Source: Rhodobacter sp. (GTDB taxonomy: Bacteria > Pseudomonadota > Alphaproteobacteria > Rhodobacterales > Rhodobacteraceae). Taken from it: 64,000 nt of DNA. A program made the position numbers and the translations under genes. Numbering within the stretch: position 1 is the stretch's first letter; every line of letters begins with the position of its first letter. The notes under the pieces are model-generated. The model did no database searches, was not told the DNA's origin, and saw only the letters and a list, made by a program, of their open reading frames with translations. The stretch covers positions 1 to 64,000 of the forward strand of contig JACKKE010000007.1 in the NCBI GenBank assembly GCA_020637595.1, given 5' to 3'. Shown here in pieces: positions 17,186-26,166 of the stretch.

Positions 17186-18352
17186 TCAGTCGCGCCGCAG
17201 GATCGCCAGGAAAAACCCGTCCCCCCCGTCCAGGGGGCTGAGCCGGCGTGATCCGGTGCATCGCCAGCCCGGATGTGCCGCGAGAAAATCCGTCACCCGG
17301 TCCTCGTTTTCCGCCCGCAACATCGAACAGGTGGCATAGCCCAGAACGCCCCCCGGCGCGGTCAGGCGGGCACAGTGCGCGAGGATCTCGTCCTGGATCC
17401 GGGTCAGGGCCTGCAGGCGTTCGGCGGTAAAGGCCCATTTCGCCTCGGGGGCGCGGCGCCAGCTGCCCGAGCCGGAACAGGGCGCATCGGCAAAGATCGC
17501 CGTCCAGCCCCCCTTGGGCGCACCGTCGAGCACGCGCACCGCGGCGCCGGCGCGGCCTGCGCGCACCGGAATGTCGCGCATCCGCCGCGGATCGGCGTCA
17601 TGGGCGCTGACCACCAATCCCTGCGCTGCCAGCGCCAGGGCCTTGCCGCCACCGCCCGCGCAATAATCCAGCACCTGCGTGCCCGCCGGGGCCTCGGCCG
17701 CGAACTGCAGCGCCACCGCCTGGCTGGCGGCGTCCTGCATCTCGATCCGGCCCTCGGAAAAGGCCTCGGTGTTGCGCAGCCGGCGGGCGTTTTCGGTGAT
17801 TTCCAAGGCGGTTACGGCCAGGGGATGTGGCTGCGCGGCGATCCCCTGCGCGGTCAGTTCGGCCTGAACCGACGCCACCGGCGCCTGGGCAATGTTGACC
17901 CGCACGAAAACCGGCGCACGGTCGCGCATCTGCGCCAGAACCGCATCCGCGTCGTCGCCCAGCGCGGCGTCGAAGGCCGGCAGCAGCCAGTCCGGGCAAT
18001 CCAGCGCGACTCCGCGCGGCAGTTCCGGCACCGGCTGATCGAACAGCGCGGCCTCGGCCGGGGTCAGCGGCGCCGGTGCGTGGCGCTCGCCGGTCCAGCC
18101 CTCGGGCATCGCGCCGTCCATCCGCGCCAGCCCCAGAAGCAACGCACGCCCGTCCTCGCCCCCGCCCAGCGCCGCTGCAGACCGGCGTTGGCGCACCGCC
18201 CGGAATACCAGATCGCGCACGGCCTCCCGGTCGCCCGATCCCGCAAACCGGCTGGCACGGCCCCATTGGGTCAGCGCGGCCTCGGCGGCCTGACCGGCAA
18301 TCCAGCGGTCGAGAATGGCAATGGCGGCGGACTGGCGGGCGGCTGGGGTCAT
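17186..18352 (-). CDS. RsmB/NOP2/Sun-family RNA (cytosine-5) methyltransferase
   Basis: 388 residues from the ATG at 18352 (MTPAARQSAAIAIL). An N-terminal NusB-like helical part is followed by an S-adenosylmethionine methyltransferase fold. This has VLDYCAGGGGKALALAA (cofactor loop), DAPCSGSGSWRRAPEAKW (motif IV cysteine) and GYATCSML (motif VI cysteine). The two cysteines are the signature of m5C methyltransferases of this family. The rRNA target of RsmB is 16S C967, but alphaproteobacteria carry several paralogues, so the target is uncertain. An upstream start adds a poorly supported basic stretch. Confidence 0.87.
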   Translation of the reverse strand: MTPAARQSAAIAILDRWIAGQAAEAALTQWGRASRFAGSGDREAVRDLVFRAVRQRRSAAALGGGEDGRALLLGLARMDGAMPEGWTGERHAPAPLTPAEAALFDQPVPELPRGVALDCPDWLLPAFDAALGDDADAVLAQMRDRAPVFVRVNIAQAPVASVQAELTAQGIAAQPHPLAVTALEITENARRLRNTEAFSEGRIEMQDAASQAVALQFAAEAPAGTQVLDYCAGGGGKALALAAQGLVVSAHDADPRRMRDIPVRAGRAGAAVRVLDGAPKGGWTAIFADAPCSGSGSWRRAPEAKWAFTAERLQALTRIQDEILAHCARLTAPGGVLGYATCSMLRAENEDRVTDFLAAHPGWRCTGSRRLSPLDGGDGFFLAILRRD

Positions 18353-18491
18353 GGTGCGGGAACGGGGCCTCGGAGTTTTCCCCGTCTTGGTCCACCGACC
18401 CCGGCTTGGCAAGAGGGGAGGCTTGTGCGTCTTGACTTGCGCGCCTCTGCGAGAGCCGGCACGCTGCTTGCACGATCACCGGAGGCGGCTG

Positions 18492-19334
18492 GTGCAAACA
18501 CTCGTCCTCGAACTTGTGGCTTTTCTCATCCTGTGCGCCGGGGCGGCGCTGTTGTTCCGGGTGGGCGGGCGTCGCTTGTTGCATTTTGGCACGACGGCGA
18601 CTGTCTGCCTGCTGCTGGCAACGGCGGGCGGATGGATCGGCGCGCCCTTCTGGTGGATGGCCGCCCCTGCGAGTTTCGCCTGGACGCCCGCGCCGCTGGC
18701 GTTTCGCCTGCTGGCGGTGGCCGGCATCACCTTTGGCGCGGTTGGCCTGGCGGTCCTGCGGCATCCAACGGCTGCGGCGATCCGTCTGGTGCTGCGGATG
18801 CTGGCGGTCTACCTCGTGCCGCTGGTCGCGGTTCTGCTCGTGCTGCATCGCGACCGGCTGGACTGGAGCGCGCCAATATCCTGGGCGTTCTGCGCCGTCG
18901 CCGGCGGGCTGGCGCTGGGATCGGCGGTGGCCCTTGTCCGGCTTGTCCGGCTTGCCCCGCCAGGCCCGGGTCCATCCCCGCAGCCCGGAGAACGCCTTGT
19001 GTGGGGTTTGGCGGCCGTTCTGTTCGGCGCCTGGGGCGTCGCCCTGTATCTCACCGCGCAGGGTCCGGTCGCCGCGATCTGGCTCTGGCCGCAGGACGCG
19101 CTGACCTCGCGGCTGATCGGAACGATGCTGCTGACGCTGGCGCTGGTGGCGCTGGAGGCCCGGGCACGCGCCGACCTCGGCCGCCTCGCCGCGCTGGTTT
19201 TCGCTGTCTACGGACTCGGTGTCGCGGCGACCGTCCTGCTGGCGGCCTGGTCCGGGCGGCCATTGCTCTGGGCCTATCTGCTGATCCCGGGACTGGCCGG
19301 GCTGGGCGGGGTGCTGCGGCTGATCCGGCGCTGA
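18492..19334 (+). CDS. Multi-pass membrane protein of unknown function
   Basis: 280 residues from a GTG at 18492, preceded by GGAGG at an 7-base spacing. The product begins VQTLVLELVAFLILCAGAAL and has about eight or nine predicted membrane helices with short Arg-rich cytoplasmic loops. No family is recognised. Codon use fits the surrounding genes, and it sits between divergent rsmB-like and convergent-free aminotransferase genes. The longer reading frame upstream lacks protein-like composition. Confidence 0.6.
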   Translation: MQTLVLELVAFLILCAGAALLFRVGGRRLLHFGTTATVCLLLATAGGWIGAPFWWMAAPASFAWTPAPLAFRLLAVAGITFGAVGLAVLRHPTAAAIRLVLRMLAVYLVPLVAVLLVLHRDRLDWSAPISWAFCAVAGGLALGSAVALVRLVRLAPPGPGPSPQPGERLVWGLAAVLFGAWGVALYLTAQGPVAAIWLWPQDALTSRLIGTMLLTLALVALEARARADLGRLAALVFAVYGLGVAATVLLAAWSGRPLLWAYLLIPGLAGLGGVLRLIRR

Positions 19335-19392
19335 GGGCGGCTTGCCCCGGCGCGCGCCCTCGGGCACTGTGCCGGAAAACACCGAGGTTCCC

Positions 19393-20568
19393 ATGCCCTT
19401 GCCCGTCAATCCCGCCCTGTCCGCGACCTTTGCCCCGCCGGTGATGGAGGCCCGCCGCTGGCTGACGGAAACCGTCCTGCCGGCAGACAAGCCGCTGCTG
19501 AACCTGTCGCAGGCCGCCCCGGTGCAGCCGCCGACCGCCGCACTGCGCGCAGCGATGGCGCGCGCAATCGAGCAGGATCCGGCGATCCACCTCTATAGCC
19601 CGGTCCTGGGCCGGCCGGAGCTGCGCGAGCGTCTGGCGGCGCGGATCGGCGCGCTTTACGGCGGCACGGTGCGGGCGGATCAGGTGGCGCTGACTTCAGG
19701 CTGCAACGAGGCGTTCTGCGCGGCGATGGCGGTGCTGGCCGCGCCGGGCGACCAGGTGATCCTGCCGACGCCCTGGTATTTCAACCACGCGATGTGGCTG
19801 TCGATGACCGGGGTGCAGGCAGTGCCGCTGGCGACCGATGCCGGCCTGATGCCCGACCCGGACACCTGCGCCGCCCTGATCACCCCGCGCACCCGGGCCA
19901 TCGTTCTGGTCACGCCGAACAACCCCGGCGGGGTCGAATACCCGCCGACCCTGATCGCGGCCTTCGCGGCGCTGGCCGAACGCCACGGGCTGGCGCTGAT
20001 CGTCGACGAGACCTATCGCGATTTCCACACCCGGGACGGCGCGCCGCACGGGCTGTTCCAGAACCCGGACTGGGACGGCACGCTGGTGCATCTCTACAGC
20101 TTTTCCAAGGCTTACCGCCTGACCGGCCACAGGGTCGGCGCAATTGCTGCAGGCCCTGCGCTGCTGGCCGAGATCGAGAAATTCCTCGACACGGTGACGA
20201 TCTGCGTCTCGGGGCCCGGGCAGATGGCGGCGCTCTGGGGGCTGGAGAACCTCGAGGACTGGCTGGCCGGCGAGCGGGCCGAGATCCTGCGCCGGCGCAC
20301 GGCGATGACTGTGGGGTTCGAGGGGCTCGACGGTTGGGAACTGCTGGGCTGCGGCGCCTATTTCGCCTATGCCCGCCACCCGTTCGACGCCCCCTCGCCC
20401 GAGGTCGCCAAGCGCCTGCTGGCCGAGGCCGGCGTGCTGATGCTGCCCGGCACGATGTTCCGCCCCGACGGCGACCCCGCCGGCCCCCGCGAGATGCGCA
20501 TCGCCTACGCCAACGCGGACGCCGCGCAGATCGACGTGCTGATGGAGCGGCTGAAGGGCGTGCGCTGA
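19393..20568 (+). CDS. PLP-dependent class I/II aminotransferase
   Basis: 391 residues from the ATG at 19393 (MPLPVNPALSATF). Fold-type I features are all present: LNLSQAAPVQPP, the YSPVLGRPELRERLA helix, TPNNPGG, VDETYRDF and the Schiff-base lysine Lys239 in YSFSKAYRLTGHRVG. The C-terminal small domain carries the substrate-carboxylate arginine near MRIAYAN. The likely reaction is transfer from an aromatic or branched amino acid to 2-oxoglutarate, but substrate cannot be set from sequence alone. Confidence 0.9.
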   Translation: MPLPVNPALSATFAPPVMEARRWLTETVLPADKPLLNLSQAAPVQPPTAALRAAMARAIEQDPAIHLYSPVLGRPELRERLAARIGALYGGTVRADQVALTSGCNEAFCAAMAVLAAPGDQVILPTPWYFNHAMWLSMTGVQAVPLATDAGLMPDPDTCAALITPRTRAIVLVTPNNPGGVEYPPTLIAAFAALAERHGLALIVDETYRDFHTRDGAPHGLFQNPDWDGTLVHLYSFSKAYRLTGHRVGAIAAGPALLAEIEKFLDTVTICVSGPGQMAALWGLENLEDWLAGERAEILRRRTAMTVGFEGLDGWELLGCGAYFAYARHPFDAPSPEVAKRLLAEAGVLMLPGTMFRPDGDPAGPREMRIAYANADAAQIDVLMERLKGVR

Positions 20569-20780
20569 GGCCTGCGCAGGATCTGTCGGCAGAGGAACAC
20601 ACCAGTATGTTCCTCTGCCGGGCCCGTGGGCATCCGGTGACTGTTGCCGGACGTCAACACGAGTTTCGCTTGGCTGAACCATCCTATTCAGGTGAAAGTC
20701 TCAGGAAGCTCGTCGCTGCGCGATTTCTTAGAGCACGCGCTTGAAAACGTAACTTTGCGAACGTTGCCCGTGAGGACGCC

Positions 20781-22028
20781 TTGCAGATCCAGAAATCTAT
20801 TTTCTCCTTCCTTCCCCTCCTCGTCGCTCTCGCAAACAGTGCCGCTGAGGCGCAGGAGACCGAGGCGACAACCCGTTTGGTGGCAGAACCCTTCGTCGAA
20901 CCGCTCGCTGCAGAAGGTGGCGTTCGCGCGGTCGCCGCCGGTGCAGAGCACACCTGCGCCATCAGTCAGAGCGGCAATGTCTGGTGTTGGGGCTTCAACT
21001 GGCAGGGTCAGCTGGGTGACGGCACCGATATCGACCGGGTGCGGCCGCGACGGGTTGTGGATCTCGAAGGGGACTTCGTCGCCATCACTGCCGGCGTCGA
21101 GCACAGCTGTGCCTTGACCGCTGCCGGGGCGGTCTATTGCTGGGGCGACAACGATGCCGGTCAGCTGGGCGACGGAACGACTCGGGATCGTTGGCGCCCG
21201 GTGCAGGTGGTCGGGATGGATGGCGGGGTGCAGGCCATCGTCGCCGGCAATTATCACACCTGCGCCATTGCCGATGAGGGACGGGTTTTCTGCTGGGGGG
21301 CCAACCACGATGGCCAGATCGGCGTGGAGAGCATTTTTCTGCAACTTGTTCCGCGACGGGTCCGGGGGCTGGGACGTTTCAACCAGGCCATTGCCGCCGG
21401 GGCCTCTCACAGCTGTGCCATCGACCGCTTCGGCCGGATCCTGTGCTGGGGCGACAATTACTTCGGGCAGTTGGGTGACGGAACGAATGAGGACCGCCGT
21501 TCGGCAACAGTGGTCTCCGCGATGGGCACCCGCAACCGCGCCATCAGCGCCTCGGGGCACTTCACCTGCGCCATCAACCGCCGCGAGGCGCTTTTCTGTT
21601 GGGGTGCGAACCGATCCAACCAATTGCTGAATGGCACCGGGATTGGTTCCAACGTGCCGGTGAACGCAAACCTGCAGCGCGGCGTGCAGGCGGTCACGAC
21701 CGGGGGGAACCGTTTCGAGTCATACAACGCCAAGGGCTATGTCTGCGTCCTGGACCGCAACCGCGCGCTCTTCTGCTGGGGTCTGAACAACATGGGTCAG
21801 CTCGGAATCGGCAATGACGATGACACGACTGAACCGACGCGGGTCGATGCGTTGGGGCGGGACGTGCGGATGGTCGTAGGCACGATGGGCGGCTGGCACA
21901 CCTGTGCCGTTGGTCGCAGTGGTCGGCTGCTGTGCTGGGGCCTCAACTGGCATGGCCAGCTGGGCGATGGCACTGAAGAGTTGTCGACTGTGCCAGTCCG
22001 GGTGCTGGGCGGGCTGCATCGGCGCTAG
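20781..22028 (+). CDS. Exported RCC1-repeat (beta-propeller) protein
   Basis: 415 residues from a TTG start, preceded by GAGG at a suitable distance. Residues 1-24 look like a signal peptide ending AAEAQ. The rest is about seven RCC1-type repeats of roughly 50 residues, each with a version of AAGxxHTCAI ... CWGxNxxGQLGDGT, which should close into a seven-bladed propeller. Each repeat has two conserved cysteines (HTCA and CWG), suited to disulfides outside the cytoplasm. Bacterial RCC1-like secreted proteins are common but their ligands are mostly unknown. Confidence 0.82.
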   Translation: MQIQKSIFSFLPLLVALANSAAEAQETEATTRLVAEPFVEPLAAEGGVRAVAAGAEHTCAISQSGNVWCWGFNWQGQLGDGTDIDRVRPRRVVDLEGDFVAITAGVEHSCALTAAGAVYCWGDNDAGQLGDGTTRDRWRPVQVVGMDGGVQAIVAGNYHTCAIADEGRVFCWGANHDGQIGVESIFLQLVPRRVRGLGRFNQAIAAGASHSCAIDRFGRILCWGDNYFGQLGDGTNEDRRSATVVSAMGTRNRAISASGHFTCAINRREALFCWGANRSNQLLNGTGIGSNVPVNANLQRGVQAVTTGGNRFESYNAKGYVCVLDRNRALFCWGLNNMGQLGIGNDDDTTEPTRVDALGRDVRMVVGTMGGWHTCAVGRSGRLLCWGLNWHGQLGDGTEELSTVPVRVLGGLHRR

Positions 22029-22192
22029 ACGGCGCCAGAGCTGACGCGCGGCACGATGCCCCTGCGACACCGTCCCCGCCCGGCGACGATTGACGTGCGG
22101 GCCAGGCGGAGTCACCATTCCCCCAGCAGGCGCCGCCTGCATCGCGGCGCCGCCGGTCATGTTTGCCGGCGAACAGCCAAGGAGGGGCGGCC

Positions 22193-24115
22193 ATGCGGTG
22201 CATCAGCGTTCTGGGACCATCTCAGTCAGGCAAGTCGACGCTCGTCGCGGCCCTGGCGGGGCTCGACGGGCATCCGATCAGCGAAGCGATGGAGCCCCTG
22301 ACCCTGACCCGGTTCAGCTATCTGGGCGAGCCCTGGTGCGCGCTGGACCTGCCCGGCGGGGCCGAATTCGCGGCGCAGGCGGCGGGGGCGCTGATGGCCT
22401 CGGATGCGGCGGTGCTGGTGGTGCCGCCCGACCCCGATGCCGCGATGCTGGCCGCGCCCTGGCTCAGGGCGATCGAGGCCTCGGGCACGCCCTGCGTCAT
22501 CTTCATCAGCAAAATGGACGCCAGCCGCGCCCGGCTGCGCGACGTCGTGGCGGCGCTGCAGGGCTATTCCAACCACACCCTCGTGCTGCGGCAGGTGCCG
22601 ATGCGCGAGGGCGAGGCGATCGTCGGCGCGGTCGACCTGATTTCCGAACGCGCCTGGCGCTATCGTGAGGGGCAGTCCTCGGCTCTGGTGCCACTGCCCA
22701 AGGGCGCCATCGCGGAGCGCGAGCACGAGGCGCGCGAGGCCTTGCTGGAGCACATGTCGGAATATGACGACGCGCTGCTGGAAGAGCTGATCGAGGACCA
22801 CGAGCCCGCCACCGGCGCGCTGTTCGAGATCGCCCGGCGCGAGATGGAGGAAAACGTGCTGATCCCCGTCTTCATGGGGGCGGCCAGCCATCTGAACGGC
22901 GTGACCCGGCTGATGAAGGCCTTGCGCCACGAGGTGCCGGGCCCCGAGGCGCTGTCGGCGCGGCTGGGCGGGGCCTCGGCGGTGGCGTTCCACGCGGCGA
23001 TGCGCAAGCATCTGGGCAAGGTGGTCGCGCTGCGGGCGCTGACCGACGGGGTGGCGGCGGGCGCGCATCTGGGTGGCACCGCGCTGGGCGGGCTGAACCT
23101 GCCGGGCGGCGGCGGCGCAGGATCCCTTGCGGCGGGCGCGGTCGGGCTGGCGGTCAAGTCGGATCACCTGCAGGCCGGGCAGGTGCTCGATGTCAGCGAG
23201 GTGCTGCCGGCGCCCGACTGGTCGGTGATCCAGGCACCGATGCTGGCGCGCGTGCTGATCCCGGGAACCGAGCGCGACGAAGTGCGCCTCTCGGTGGCGC
23301 TGGCGAAACTGGCGGAAACCGACAGCGGGCTGGAAACCGGCACCGAGGACGAGACCGGCCAGCCGCTGGTGCGCGTGCAGGGGCCGCAGCATCTGCGCCG
23401 GGTGCTGGCGGCGCTGGAAGCCGATTTCGGCCTGGCGGTCGCGGCGCGCGCGCCCAATCCGACCTGGCGCGAGACGATCAGCGCCCGCGCCGAGGTCCGC
23501 CATCGGCACAAGAAGCAGTCGGGCGGCGCCGGCCAGTTCGCCGAGGTCGCGCTGGTGATCGAGCCACGCCCGCGCGGCGAGGGGTTCGCGTTTTCCGAGG
23601 TGGTCAAGGGCGGCGCGGTGCCGCGCAACTACATCCCTGCAGTGGCCGAGGGCGCGCATGAGGCGATGACCCGGGGGCCGATGGGCTTTCCGGTGATCGA
23701 CGTCGGCGTGACCCTGACCGATGGCAAGGCGCATGCGGTGGACAGTTCGGACCATGCGTTCCGCACCGCCGGCCGGATGGCGGTGCGCGAGGCGATGGCG
23801 CTGGCCGGGCCGCATCTGCTGCAGGGGATCGACCGGATCGAGATCCATGTGCCCTCGACCTGCTCGGGGGCGCTGGTGTCGCTGGTCGCCGGGCTCAAGG
23901 GTCAGGTGCTGGGTTTCGACCGCGACCCCGGCCAGCGCGGCTGGGATCTGTTTCGCGCGACGATGCCGGCGGCGGCGCATGACGATCTGCTGAGCCAGCT
24001 GGCCGCGGCAACCCAGGGCACCGCCTGGATCGAGGCGCGGTTCGATCATTTCGAGGAGATCTATGGCCGCGAGGCCGAGGCGATCTCCAGGGCACGGCTG
24101 GCGGCGCTGGCATAG
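22193..24115 (+). CDS. Elongation factor G-like protein with a shortened GTPase domain
   Basis: 640 residues from the ATG at 22193, with AAGGAGG upstream. It has the EF-G domain order: G domain, domain II, then domains III-V (WRETISARAEVRHRHKKQSGGAGQFAEV, the EF-G domain IV signature). P-loop GPSQSGKS is at 8-15, G3-like DLPGG at 52-56 and G4-like SKMD at 106-109. Only about 36 residues separate G1 from G3, against about 65 in EF-G. Switch I with its effector threonine is therefore missing. Such paralogues are annotated as EF-G-like; a canonical translocation role is doubtful. Confidence 0.85.
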   Translation: MRCISVLGPSQSGKSTLVAALAGLDGHPISEAMEPLTLTRFSYLGEPWCALDLPGGAEFAAQAAGALMASDAAVLVVPPDPDAAMLAAPWLRAIEASGTPCVIFISKMDASRARLRDVVAALQGYSNHTLVLRQVPMREGEAIVGAVDLISERAWRYREGQSSALVPLPKGAIAEREHEAREALLEHMSEYDDALLEELIEDHEPATGALFEIARREMEENVLIPVFMGAASHLNGVTRLMKALRHEVPGPEALSARLGGASAVAFHAAMRKHLGKVVALRALTDGVAAGAHLGGTALGGLNLPGGGGAGSLAAGAVGLAVKSDHLQAGQVLDVSEVLPAPDWSVIQAPMLARVLIPGTERDEVRLSVALAKLAETDSGLETGTEDETGQPLVRVQGPQHLRRVLAALEADFGLAVAARAPNPTWRETISARAEVRHRHKKQSGGAGQFAEVALVIEPRPRGEGFAFSEVVKGGAVPRNYIPAVAEGAHEAMTRGPMGFPVIDVGVTLTDGKAHAVDSSDHAFRTAGRMAVREAMALAGPHLLQGIDRIEIHVPSTCSGALVSLVAGLKGQVLGFDRDPGQRGWDLFRATMPAAAHDDLLSQLAAATQGTAWIEARFDHFEEIYGREAEAISRARLAALA

Positions 24116-24283
24116 CCCCACCCCGGCGGCAGCGCGGCGGCACGCGCGGGAGGGCGTATTTGGGGCAAGATGAAAGGGGCGCGCGATGCGCCGGTTGGCA
24201 GGGTGCGCCCGGGCTTTCCCCGCTTGCCCCTCGCCGCGCGAGGCCCTACACAAGGGCCGACCTGACAGCCGGAGAACCCCGCG

Positions 24284-26143
24284 ATGGCCAAGAAGAACAA
24301 CGCCCAGACCCTTCTCGCCTGGATGCTGATGGCGATGCTTGTCGCCGGCCTCGGCGGGTTCGGGATCGACGGGTTCCTGAGCCAGCGGGTGACCGCGATC
24401 GGCACTGTCGGTGGCCGCGACATCTCGGCCCAGGCCTATAGCCGCGCGCTGCAGTCGGAAATGCGCGCGATGGAGCAGCAATACGGCCAGGCGCTGAGCT
24501 TTGCCCAGGCGCAGGCGCTGGGCGTCGACCAGCAGGTGCGCGCCGAGCTGATCACCCAGGCGGCGCTGGAGAACGAGGCCGACCGGATCGGCATCTCGGT
24601 GGGTGACGCGACGGTGCAGCGCACGGTGACCGGGATCGCGGCCTTTCAGGGACCGACCGGGCGCTTCGACATGGAGACCTATCGCTTTCAACTGCAGAAC
24701 ATCGGCATGACCCCGGCCGAGTTCGAAGCCGACATGCGGCGCGATGCGGCGCGCGGGATCCTGCAGTCGGCCACCGCCGCCGGGATCGAGACCCCCGAAA
24801 ACCTGCGCGCGCCGCTGCTGGACTTCTACGCAACGCGCCATGCCTTCGATCTGTTCACCCTGACCGAAGCCGCCCTGCCCGAGCCGGTCGGTGAGCCCTC
24901 GGAGGCGCAGGTGCAGGCCTATTACGAGGCCAATATCGACCAGTTCACCGCGCCCGAAACCCGCGCGATCACCTATGCCTGGCTCAACCCGGACATGCTG
25001 CTGGACACGGTCGAGGTCGACGAGGAGTCGATCCGCGCGCTCTATAACGAGCGGATCGACGACTATGTGCAGCCCGAACGCCGGCTGGTCGAACGGCTGG
25101 TGTTCTCGGACGACGCCAGCGCGCAGGCCGCCGCCGACCGCATCGCTGCGGGCGCGACCAGCTTTGACGACCTGGTGGCCGAGCGCAATCTGACGCTGGA
25201 AGATGTCGACCTGGGCGATGTCAGCGAGGCGCAGCTGGGGGCTGCAGGCGCCGCGGTCTTTGCACTGGACGAGCCCGGCGCGACGGTCGGTCCGCTGCCG
25301 TCGAACCTGGGGCCGGCGCTGTTTCGGATGAACGCGATCCTGAACGCGCAGGAAGTGCCCTATGACGAGGCGCGCGACGAGTTGCGCGCGGAACTCGCCG
25401 GTGACCGCGCCCGCCGGGCGATTGCCGATCAGCAGGAGTCGTTCGACGACCTGCTGGCCGGCGGCGCCACGGTCGAGGAGATGGCCGACGAGACGCCGAT
25501 GCAGCTGGGCCATATCGACTGGAACCGGGAGTCGGCCGAGGGCATCGCCGCCTATTCGGAATTCGCCGCCGCCGCTGCCACGATCACCACCGATGACTTC
25601 CCCGAGCTCAGCGCGCTGGCCGATGGCGGCCTCTTTGCGATGCGGCTCGACGCGGTGACGCCGCCCACCCCGCACCCGCTGGACGAGGTGCGCGAGGCCG
25701 CGACGGCCGGCGCGCGCCAGCAGATGGTGGAGGCCGCGCTGATGGCGCTGGGCCAGGAACTGAGCGCGCAGCTTGCCGCCGAAGGCAGCGCCAGCTTTGC
25801 CGAGGGCCACGGCCTCGCGCCCGAAAGCTTCGAGGGGGTGACCCGGCTCGACCGGCTGACGCAGCTGCCCGAAACCATGCTGGCCTCGATCCTCGACGGG
25901 GACGCGGGCACGCCGGTGCTGGCGGTGGCCGATGGTCAGGCCCTGCTGGCGCTGGTGCAGCCGACCCTGCCCGCCGATACCGAAGACACCCAGACCCAGC
26001 GGCTGGTCTCGGCCATCGACGAGCAGATCGGCGGCGCGCTGGCGCAGGATGTCTATACCTATTTCGCCCACGCGCTGCAGGCCGAGGCGGGGATCACCCT
26101 CAACCAGGCCGCGATCGACGCGGTTCACCTCGGCTTCAACTGA
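24284..26143 (+). CDS. ppiD: PpiD-like membrane-anchored peptidyl-prolyl isomerase/chaperone
   Basis: 619 residues. A single N-terminal membrane anchor (about 9-28) is followed by a SurA-like N-domain (VGGRDISAQAYSRALQ...), a parvulin-type region around 240-360 and a long C-terminal helical region. This is the PpiD/SurA_N_3 architecture. PpiD sits at the SecYEG exit on the periplasmic side and helps fold outer-membrane and secreted proteins. Only 23 bases separate it from trpE on the same strand, so cotranscription is likely. Confidence 0.87.
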   Translation: MAKKNNAQTLLAWMLMAMLVAGLGGFGIDGFLSQRVTAIGTVGGRDISAQAYSRALQSEMRAMEQQYGQALSFAQAQALGVDQQVRAELITQAALENEADRIGISVGDATVQRTVTGIAAFQGPTGRFDMETYRFQLQNIGMTPAEFEADMRRDAARGILQSATAAGIETPENLRAPLLDFYATRHAFDLFTLTEAALPEPVGEPSEAQVQAYYEANIDQFTAPETRAITYAWLNPDMLLDTVEVDEESIRALYNERIDDYVQPERRLVERLVFSDDASAQAAADRIAAGATSFDDLVAERNLTLEDVDLGDVSEAQLGAAGAAVFALDEPGATVGPLPSNLGPALFRMNAILNAQEVPYDEARDELRAELAGDRARRAIADQQESFDDLLAGGATVEEMADETPMQLGHIDWNRESAEGIAAYSEFAAAAATITTDDFPELSALADGGLFAMRLDAVTPPTPHPLDEVREAATAGARQQMVEAALMALGQELSAQLAAEGSASFAEGHGLAPESFEGVTRLDRLTQLPETMLASILDGDAGTPVLAVADGQALLALVQPTLPADTEDTQTQRLVSAIDEQIGGALAQDVYTYFAHALQAEAGITLNQAAIDAVHLGFN

Positions 26144-26166
26144 CCGCCCGGAAAGGCGCACTCCCC

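Noticed and set aside
17273..19490. Long open frames on both strands across the RsmB-like and membrane-protein genes
   Set aside because: Low-complexity Arg/Gly/Ala products without motifs; shadows of the annotated genes.
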